This document shows positions 7,181 through 12,462 of a DNA stretch of 12,462 nt, in pieces. Under the pieces are notes generated by a model, which worked only from the letters and a program-made list of their open reading frames with translations, ran no database searches and was not told the origin of the DNA. A program made the position numbers and the translations under genes. Origin of the DNA: Xanthobacteraceae bacterium (GTDB lineage Bacteria; Pseudomonadota; Alphaproteobacteria; Rhizobiales; Xanthobacteraceae); assembly GCA_030040825.1 (NCBI GenBank), contig JASHSY010000086.1, forward strand, positions 1-12,462, given 5' to 3'. Each line of letters starts with the position of its first letter. Within the stretch, counting starts at the first letter, position 1.

Positions 7181-9586
7181 ATGTCGATGATCGACCGCAG
7201 TCTCGACGGCATGGCGTTTCTCTCCGGCCAGCTCGGCACGATCGTGCGCCGGCGTTTGCGTGAGCTCGGCGGCATCGCGCTGATCAGCCTCGCCATGCTG
7301 GCGGCGCTTGCGCTCGCCACCTGGTCGGTCAACGACCCATCGCTCAGCCACGCCACCGACGCGCCGATACACAATCTGCTCGGCCGGCCCGGTGCGGCAA
7401 CCGCCGACCTATTGATGCAGCTGCTCGGCCTCGGTTCGCTGGCGCTTATCTTGCCGGTCGGCGTATGGGGCTATCGGTTGCTGGGCCATAGGCCGTTGCG
7501 GCGTGAACGGCTGCGGCTGGTGCTGTGGCTGCTCGGTGCGGTGTTGGCAGCGGCGTTCGCTTCGTCGCTGCCGCGCGGCGCGCATTGGCCGCTGCCGTGC
7601 GGGCTTGGTGGCGTTGTCGGCGATGCCATGCTGCGCTTGCCCACCGTCTTGTTTGGCATTCCGCTTGCCGGCACTTACCGGATGGCGGTGTCGCTTACGC
7701 TCGGCGTCGCAGCGCTCGTCACCTTTGTCGCCACCGCCGGATTGATCCTCGCCGGCGCCGCCGACGAAGATGACGAAGCCGGCAATGATGATGAAGCCAG
7801 CGATGACGACGGCCAGTGGATTTCACTCGGCCGCCTGATGCATTTCGTGTTGAGCTTGCGCACCCGTGTGGAGCTGATGTTCCGCCGCGCGACACGCTCG
7901 AATGTGGTCCAGCGGACGGCCGCACCGGCGCCGCGCCGGATCGAGCCGCGTTTCGACGGCCGTCCGGATCATCGTGTGGCCGAGGAATCCGACGATGAAT
8001 TGGCCGGCGGTCCGGCGCCCCGCGCCGCACGCAAGCCGCGTCCGCCCAAGCCGCGCCGTTCCAGCGGCGGCTACCTCCTACCGCCGCTGGAATTGCTGGC
8101 GCAGCCGAGCAAGCTCGGCCGCGCCACGGTCAGCAGCGACACGTTGCAGGAAAACGCCACCGCGCTCGAGAGCGTGCTGGCCGATTTCGGCGTGCGCGGT
8201 GAGATTATCAACGCGCGGCCGGGACCGGTGGTCACGCTGTACGAGCTCGAGCCGGCGCCCGGCATCAAATCCTCGCGCGTGATCAGCCTCGCCGACGATA
8301 TCGCCCGCTCGATGAGCGCGCTGTCCGCCCGCGTTGCCGTGGTGTCGGGCAGAAACGCCATCGGCATCGAACTGCCGAATCCGACCCGCGAAAAAGTCTA
8401 TTTGCGCGAACTGCTTGCCTCTCACGATTACGCCGAGAGCGCTGCGCGCCTGCCGCTTTGCCTCGGTAAGGCGATCGGCGGCGAAGCCGTTCTGGTCGAC
8501 CTGGCGCGGATGCCGCATTTGCTCATTGCCGGCACCACCGGCTCGGGCAAATCGGTTGCGATCAACACCATGATCCTGAGCCTGGTGTACCGGCTGCAGC
8601 CTGACCAGTGCCGGTTGATCATGGTCGATCCAAAAATGCTCGAGCTTTCCGTCTATGACGGCATTCCGCATCTGCTGACGCCCGTCGTCACCGATCCGAA
8701 AAAAGCCGTGGTCGCGCTCAAATGGGCCGTCCGCGAAATGGAAGAGCGCTACAAGAAAATGTCGAAGCTCGGCGTGCGCAATATCGACGGCTACAACGCG
8801 CGCGTCGTCGAGGCGAGCGCCAAGGGCGAGAAACTGACGCGCACCGTCCACACCGGTTACAACCGCGATACCGGCGAGGCGATCTACGAAAAAGAAGAAC
8901 TCGATCTCGAGCCGCTGCCTTACATCGTCGTCATTGTCGACGAGATGGCCGACCTGATGATGGTAGCGGGCAAGGATATCGAAGGCGCAGTGCAGCGGCT
9001 GGCGCAAATGGCGCGCGCAGCCGGTCTGCATGTTATCCTGGCTACGCAACGGCCGTCGGTCGACGTCATCACCGGCACGATCAAGGCCAATTTTCCGACC
9101 CGGATTTCCTTCCAGGTTACTTCGAAGATCGACAGCCGCACCATTCTGGGCGAACAAGGCGCCGAACAGCTGCTCGGTCAAGGCGATATGCTCTACATGG
9201 CGGGCGGCGGCCGCATCAGCCGCGTGCATGGACCGTTTGTCTCCGACGGCGAGGTCGAGAAAGTCGTGCGGCATCTGAAGTCGCAGGGCGTGCCGGAATA
9301 TCTCGAAGCGGTCACCGCCGAGGATCCGGAGGAAGACGGCCAGGCGGTATTCGATTCAACGTCAATGGGCGCGTCCGAGGGCGGCGATCTCTATCAACAG
9401 GCCGTGCTGGTCGTGACCCGCGATCGCAAAGCTTCGACCAGTTACATTCAGCGCCGGTTACAAATCGGCTATAACCGCGCCGCCTCGCTGATGGAGCGAA
9501 TGGAAGCCGAAGGGATCGTCGGACAAGCCAACCATGCCGGTAAGCGCGAAATTCTCGTCGAAACGGCCGAAGACGATCGCTATTGA
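7181..9586 (+). CDS. ftsK: DNA translocase FtsK
   Basis: Septum-located, ATP-driven double-stranded DNA pump that clears and aligns chromosome termini during division and activates XerCD at dif. Residues 1-193 carry four or five membrane segments (about 31-50, 77-101, 111-130, 168-192) that anchor it at the septum. A polar linker (about 195-315) contains the acidic run DEDDEAGNDDEASDDD (195-210) and a basic proline-rich part. The motor follows: Walker A GTTGSGKS (451-458), Walker B IVVIVDEMADLMM (D587/E588), then LATQRPSVDVITG and TRISFQVTSKIDSRTILGEQGAEQLLG. The C-terminal gamma winged-helix domain (about 735-795), with QRRLQIGYNRAASLMERME, recognises KOPS sites. At 801 residues it has the short linker usual in alphaproteobacteria. 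ATG 7181 follows the aminotransferase stop by 9 bases. Confidence 0.97.
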   Translation: MSMIDRSLDGMAFLSGQLGTIVRRRLRELGGIALISLAMLAALALATWSVNDPSLSHATDAPIHNLLGRPGAATADLLMQLLGLGSLALILPVGVWGYRLLGHRPLRRERLRLVLWLLGAVLAAAFASSLPRGAHWPLPCGLGGVVGDAMLRLPTVLFGIPLAGTYRMAVSLTLGVAALVTFVATAGLILAGAADEDDEAGNDDEASDDDGQWISLGRLMHFVLSLRTRVELMFRRATRSNVVQRTAAPAPRRIEPRFDGRPDHRVAEESDDELAGGPAPRAARKPRPPKPRRSSGGYLLPPLELLAQPSKLGRATVSSDTLQENATALESVLADFGVRGEIINARPGPVVTLYELEPAPGIKSSRVISLADDIARSMSALSARVAVVSGRNAIGIELPNPTREKVYLRELLASHDYAESAARLPLCLGKAIGGEAVLVDLARMPHLLIAGTTGSGKSVAINTMILSLVYRLQPDQCRLIMVDPKMLELSVYDGIPHLLTPVVTDPKKAVVALKWAVREMEERYKKMSKLGVRNIDGYNARVVEASAKGEKLTRTVHTGYNRDTGEAIYEKEELDLEPLPYIVVIVDEMADLMMVAGKDIEGAVQRLAQMARAAGLHVILATQRPSVDVITGTIKANFPTRISFQVTSKIDSRTILGEQGAEQLLGQGDMLYMAGGGRISRVHGPFVSDGEVEKVVRHLKSQGVPEYLEAVTAEDPEEDGQAVFDSTSMGASEGGDLYQQAVLVVTRDRKASTSYIQRRLQIGYNRAASLMERMEAEGIVGQANHAGKREILVETAEDDRY

Positions 9587-9616
9587 GAATCAACCGAGCG
9601 GCGTTTAATCGGGAAA

Positions 9617-9640
9617 GCCGCGAATTAGCCATATCGCGGC
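9617..9640 (+). terminator. Hairpin in the ftsK-lolA spacer
   Basis: GCCGCGA (9617-9623) and TCGCGGC (9634-9640) form a perfect 7-base-pair stem with a 10-base AT-rich loop, 30 bases after the ftsK stop. No U-run follows, so it may be a processing or partial termination site. The whole spacer is only 114 bases and shows no other supported signal. Confidence 0.35.
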
Positions 9641-9700
9641 GCTAATAACGTGAATTCAAACCCGCGGACGCGTCTGAACGCGGCAAGCACGGAGTGAATG

Positions 9701-10489
9701 ATGTCGGGACGGGGGGTGCGGGCGGCTTTGCTGGCCATTGCGTGTATTGTGCCGTTTGCCATATCCGCTGCCGCCGAAGACGTGCCGTTGCCGCCGCCCG
9801 CCCCGCGCGGTAAAGCCGCGTCCGCTCCGCCGCCCGTCGCCGCTGGTCCGGCGCCGGCCATGCCCGGACCGGCCGCTGCGCCCGCCAGCAAGGGCTTTTT
9901 TCCGTTCTCGTTCTCCGGCAAGAACAGCGGTAGCAAGGCCACGGCCTTCGACGACAAGCAACGCGCGCTGCTGGACCGGATCAGTGCTTACCTCACCAGC
10001 GTGCAGACCTTGGTGGGCAATTTCGTGCAGATCGGGCCCGATGGTCGTCGCCTCGACGGCACGTTCTGGATCCAGAAGCCGGGCAAGGTGCGCTTCCAAT
10101 ATAATCCGCCCAGCCCGATCGACATCATTGCCGACGGTTCGTCGGTCGTGGTGCGCGACCGCGCGCTTGAAACCACCGATTTCTATCCGCTGTCGCAGAC
10201 GCCGCTGCGTTATCTGCTTGCCGATCGCATCGACCTGTTGCGCGACACCGATGTGGTGAGCGTCTCGGCCGACGACACCTTCGTCACCGTGGTGATCGAG
10301 GAAACCCAAGTCATGGTCGGCACCAACCGGCTGATGATCATGTTCGACGCCAAGACGCTGGCGCTCAAACAATGGACGGTGACCGATCCGCAAGGTCTCG
10401 ATACCACCGTCGCAGTATTTAATCTCGACGCGGCAAAGAAGCCCGATCCAAACTTGTTCGTAATCAACTACCAGAACACCATCAAGTGA
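9701..10489 (+). CDS. lolA: Outer-membrane lipoprotein carrier protein LolA
   Basis: Periplasmic chaperone that takes lipoproteins from the LolCDE complex and carries them to the outer membrane. The signal peptide covers residues 1-25 (hydrophobic ALLAIACIVPFAIS, cleavage after AAA). A Pro/Ala-rich spacer (about 26-65) precedes the LolA domain (about 85-262). That domain is recognised by ISAYLTSVQTLVGNFVQIGP, GTFWIQKPGKVRFQYNPPSP, and IIADGSSVVVRDRALETTDFYPLSQTPLRYLL (quoted in part: the DRALETTDFYPLSQTPLRYL core). The total of 262 residues exceeds the approximately 200 of enterobacterial LolA because of the spacer. ATG 9701 is preferred over the adjacent ATG 9698 because GGAG (9691-9694) is 6 bases from the former and only 3 from the latter. 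It lies downstream of ftsK in the same orientation and converges with ndh, only 5 bases separating the two stops. Confidence 0.92.
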   Translation: MSGRGVRAALLAIACIVPFAISAAAEDVPLPPPAPRGKAASAPPPVAAGPAPAMPGPAAAPASKGFFPFSFSGKNSGSKATAFDDKQRALLDRISAYLTSVQTLVGNFVQIGPDGRRLDGTFWIQKPGKVRFQYNPPSPIDIIADGSSVVVRDRALETTDFYPLSQTPLRYLLADRIDLLRDTDVVSVSADDTFVTVVIEETQVMVGTNRLMIMFDAKTLALKQWTVTDPQGLDTTVAVFNLDAAKKPDPNLFVINYQNTIK

Positions 10490-10494
10490 CGTTC

Positions 10495-11793
10495 TCATCC
10501 TCCCCTGCGAAGCGGGGGAGATGGCGAGCGAAGCGAGCCGGGGGCGATGCCGATCAGGCGGGCGCCGCGCTGGAATGTCATGTAGCTCCACAGCCAGTTC
10601 ACCGCGACCACGAAGCGGTTGCGCAAGCCGATCAGAAAATAGATGTGGATCGCGCTCCAGAACAGCCAGCCCAGAAAGCCGGTGAGCTGAAAGAAACCGA
10701 GCTTCACCACCGCGGATTTGCGGCCGATGGTGGCGAGCTCTCCGAGGTGGCGATAGGCGAATGGCGGCGGCGCGGTTTGGCCGAGTACGCGCGCGGCGAT
10801 AACCTTGCCGGCGTAGGTGCCCATTTGTTTGGCCGCCGGCGCGATGCCGGGTACCGGTTTGCCGTCCCGGTCGGCGATGGTCGCGGTGTCGCCGACGGCG
10901 AAAATCTCCGGGCGTCCGGCAACCGAAAGATCGGCATTCACCTTGACGCGCCCGGCGCGGTCATGTTCGGCGCCGATCCACTGTGCTGCCGGCGAGGCGA
11001 CAACGCCGGCGGCCCACACCACGGTGGCCGCCTCGATGCGGTCGCCGCCGAGTGAGACGCCCTGCGCATCGCAGCCGGTGACAGTCCGATTGAGTTCGAC
11101 TTGGACGCCCATGCTTTGCAGCGAGCGCGTGGCGTAGTCCGACAGGTGCTCGGGAAACGATGGCAAGAGGCGCGGCCCGGCTTCGAGGAGAATGATGCGC
11201 GACTTGCGCGGATCGATGCGGCGGAAATCGTGCCGCAAGGTCCGCCGCGCCACTTCGGCGATCGCGCCGGCCATCTCCACCCCGGTGGCGCCGCCGCCGA
11301 CAATGACGAAGGTGAGAAGCCGTGTGCGTTCGGCCTCATCCTCCACCACCTCCGCCCGCTCGAAAGCGAGCAGGAACCGCCGCCTGATTTCGGTGGCGTC
11401 GGCGATATGCTTGAGCCCCGGCGCGAACGGCGCCCAGTCATCGTGGCCGAAATAGGAATGGGTCGAGCCGGTGGCGAGCACCAGGTAATCGTAGGGCAGA
11501 TCAATCTCGCTGGTGTGCACGCGGCGGGCCTGCACATCGACTCCAGTGACCTGCGCCATGATCACTCGCACATTCTTCTGTGCGCGGACAATGGCGCGGA
11601 TCGGCCAGGCGACGTCGGCGGGCGACAGCGCCGCGGTGGCGACCTGGTAAAGCAGCGGCTGAAAGCAGTGGTGATTGTGGGTATCCACCAGCACGATATT
11701 GACCGGAGTGCTGGCCAGCGCTTTGGCGGCTTGCAGGCCGCCGAAACCCGCTCCGACAATCACCACTTGCGGCCGTCGCAATGGTCTTAGCAT
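10495..11793 (-). CDS. ndh: Type II NADH:quinone dehydrogenase (NDH-2)
   Basis: Single-subunit FAD enzyme on the cytoplasmic face of the inner membrane; it oxidises NADH and reduces quinone without pumping protons. Counting from the ATG: FAD Rossmann motif VVIVGAGFGG (10-19), FQPLLYQVATAALSP (44-58), VLATGSTHSYFGH (105-117), NADH Rossmann motif FVIVGGGATGVEMAG (162-176), FAD motif EIFAVGDTA (296-304), and the quinone-site AAKQMG (320-325). Two hydrophobic stretches near the C-terminus (about 366-392 and 395-406) are the membrane-binding region. An upstream in-frame TTG (11839-11841) would add 16 residues, but ATG 11791-11793 has a strong GGGGAG 6 bases upstream and sits directly before the first strand. 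The last 17 residues (IAPGSLRSPSPPLRRGG) are encoded by a palindromic repeat. Related NAD(P)H-disulphide oxidoreductases are unlikely given the C-terminal membrane helices. Confidence 0.94.
   Translation of the reverse strand: MLRPLRRPQVVIVGAGFGGLQAAKALASTPVNIVLVDTHNHHCFQPLLYQVATAALSPADVAWPIRAIVRAQKNVRVIMAQVTGVDVQARRVHTSEIDLPYDYLVLATGSTHSYFGHDDWAPFAPGLKHIADATEIRRRFLLAFERAEVVEDEAERTRLLTFVIVGGGATGVEMAGAIAEVARRTLRHDFRRIDPRKSRIILLEAGPRLLPSFPEHLSDYATRSLQSMGVQVELNRTVTGCDAQGVSLGGDRIEAATVVWAAGVVASPAAQWIGAEHDRAGRVKVNADLSVAGRPEIFAVGDTATIADRDGKPVPGIAPAAKQMGTYAGKVIAARVLGQTAPPPFAYRHLGELATIGRKSAVVKLGFFQLTGFLGWLFWSAIHIYFLIGLRNRFVVAVNWLWSYMTFQRGARLIGIAPGSLRSPSPPLRRGG
10497..10549. repeat. Palindromic repeat forming the end of ndh and the lolA/ndh terminator region
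   Basis: The first hairpin is CTCCCCTGC (10500-10508) with GCGGGGGAG (10512-10520) around a GAA loop, including one G-U pair. The second is GGCGAGCGAAGCGAGCC (10523-10539), a stem with a two-base internal mismatch. This double-hairpin form resembles the dispersed GC-rich elements common in Bradyrhizobium-like intergenic regions. It lies between converging genes, beginning 7 bases after the lolA stop, and may act as a bidirectional terminator, though no U-run is present. Confidence 0.65.
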
Positions 11794-11799
11794 ACGCAG

Positions 11800-11805
11800 C
11801 TCCCC
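11800..11805 (-). promoter_or_regulatory. Shine-Dalgarno site that fixes the ndh start
   Basis: GGGGAG in the minus strand is 6 bases from ATG 11791-11793. It decides the start against the upstream TTG. The rest of the divergent ndh-xth spacer (11806-11904) has only a weak plus-strand candidate, TTGTGC 11847-11852 and CATATG 11870-11875 with 17 bases between. Confidence 0.7.
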
Positions 11806-11904
11806 GCCGGCACGGGCGGCATAATGGAATTCCGGCGACAAGCGCCTTGTGCCATGCTGGGCGCTTGCGCATATGAAATCCCAGTGCGTTCGCGCTCATT
11901 CGGC

Positions 11905-12462
11905 ATGCAAATCACAGTCACGACCTGGAACATCAATTCGGTGCGCTATCGCATCGATCTGGTCGCCAAATTCATCAAGGCGGTTCGTCCCGACGTCCTA
12001 TGTTTGCAGGAAACGAAGTGCCCGGACAATGCTTTTCCAATAAAGCGGTTCCGACGGCTCGGTTACGAACATGCCGCGCTCAACGGCCAAAAAGGCTATC
12101 ACGGCGTGGTGGTGCTCTCGCGACTACCGCTCGAATCGAAAACGATTCGCGATTATTGCGGCAAGCGCGATTGCCGGCACATCGCCGTCACGCTGGGTGA
12201 GCGTGCCGGCCTCAAAGATCCGGTCACGTTGCACAATTTCTACGTGCCGGCCGGCGGCGATGTTCCTGACCCTTCCGTCAATGCGAAATTCGCACACAAG
12301 CTTGCGTTCCTCGACGAGATGCATGCCGACCGGACGCTGCGGCCGGAGGCATCGGGACGCGCCGTCATGGTCGGCGATCTCAACGTGGCGCCGCTCGAAT
12401 GCGACGTTTGGAGCCACAAGCAGCTTCTGTCGGTCGTCTCGCACACCCCGGTAGAGTGTGAA
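11905..12462 (+). CDS. xth: Exodeoxyribonuclease III (partial, 3' end beyond window)
   Basis: DNA repair enzyme of the ExoIII/APE1 family: it cleaves at abasic sites and trims 3' ends in base excision repair. The first 186 codons are visible and the frame is open to the right edge. The N-terminus MQITVTTWNINSVRYRID holds the catalytic asparagines (N9, N11). LQETK gives the metal-binding E36; YVPAGGDVPDP carries the catalytic tyrosine Y113; and VGDLNVAP carries D158 and N160. The C-terminal catalytic aspartate-histidine pair would lie beyond the window (usual length about 260 residues). The start is ATG 11905-11907 with no strong ribosome site; GTG 11884 is in frame but would add an atypical extension. 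It is divergent from ndh with a 111-base spacer. Confidence 0.93.
   Translation, partial: MQITVTTWNINSVRYRIDLVAKFIKAVRPDVLCLQETKCPDNAFPIKRFRRLGYEHAALNGQKGYHGVVVLSRLPLESKTIRDYCGKRDCRHIAVTLGERAGLKDPVTLHNFYVPAGGDVPDPSVNAKFAHKLAFLDEMHADRTLRPEASGRAVMVGDLNVAPLECDVWSHKQLLSVVSHTPVECE

Noticed and set aside
8078..9274. Minus-strand open frame of 398 codons opposite ftsK
   Set aside because: It lies within the conserved FtsK motor domain. The His/Asp/Arg-rich product is typical of an antisense shadow.
9587..9591. GAATC (CcrM methylation motif) just after ftsK, before lolA
   Set aside because: GANTC sites are scattered through the window at many coding positions, and a single copy here is not evidence of cell-cycle control.
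9656..10591. Minus-strand open frame of 311 codons across lolA
   Set aside because: It covers lolA antisense and overlaps the end of ndh in another frame; it has no motif or ribosome site.
11847..11875. Possible promoter for xth
   Set aside because: Both hexamers match the consensus at only three of six positions, so it is mentioned only as a weak candidate.
11849..12454. Several plus-strand frames near the right edge (11849-12043, 12000-12200, 12071-12454)
   Set aside because: They are out of frame with the clear exodeoxyribonuclease III sequence that starts at 11905 and remains open to 12462.

Overview
The window is GC-rich chromosomal DNA with the codon bias, gene families and gene order of an alphaproteobacterium, most likely a Hyphomicrobiales (Rhizobiales) member related to Bradyrhizobium, Rhodopseudomonas or Pseudolabrys. 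Three things point there: an aminotransferase-ftsK-lolA-(ndh)-xth order, a perfect CtrA-type box ahead of the ftsK unit, and GC-rich palindromic intergenic repeats of the kind seen in that group. No RNA gene, transposase, integrase or CRISPR array is visible.

Positions 1-3124 (minus strand) hold part of a branched-chain amino acid type (HAAT family) ABC importer. A periplasmic binding protein comes first, then the LivH-type permease, then a LivM-type permease that runs off the left edge; livH and livM overlap by 4 bases. A 200-base spacer with two strong inverted repeats separates the binding protein gene from the permeases. The ATPase genes are presumably beyond the left edge.

Positions 3308-5831 hold two divergent cell-surface polysaccharide genes. 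One is a minus-strand fusion of an FkbM-type methyltransferase with a family 2 glycosyltransferase. The other is a plus-strand glycosyltransferase of the WaaE/KdtX lipopolysaccharide-core type.

Positions 5887-10489 (plus strand) form a cell-envelope and division cluster: a CtrA-type box, a DapC-like aminotransferase (diaminopimelate/lysine synthesis for peptidoglycan), the DNA translocase FtsK and the lipoprotein carrier LolA. A minus-strand type II NADH dehydrogenase gene (10495-11793) converges on lolA, and its last codons lie inside a palindromic repeat. From 11905 the window ends inside a plus-strand exodeoxyribonuclease III gene.

Most of this is ordinary core genome. I found no convincing undescribed system. 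The points most worth a second look are the CtrA box, the two-domain methyltransferase-glycosyltransferase with a perfect inverted repeat at its domain junction, the repeat-encoded NDH-2 tail, and the structured livK-livH spacer.
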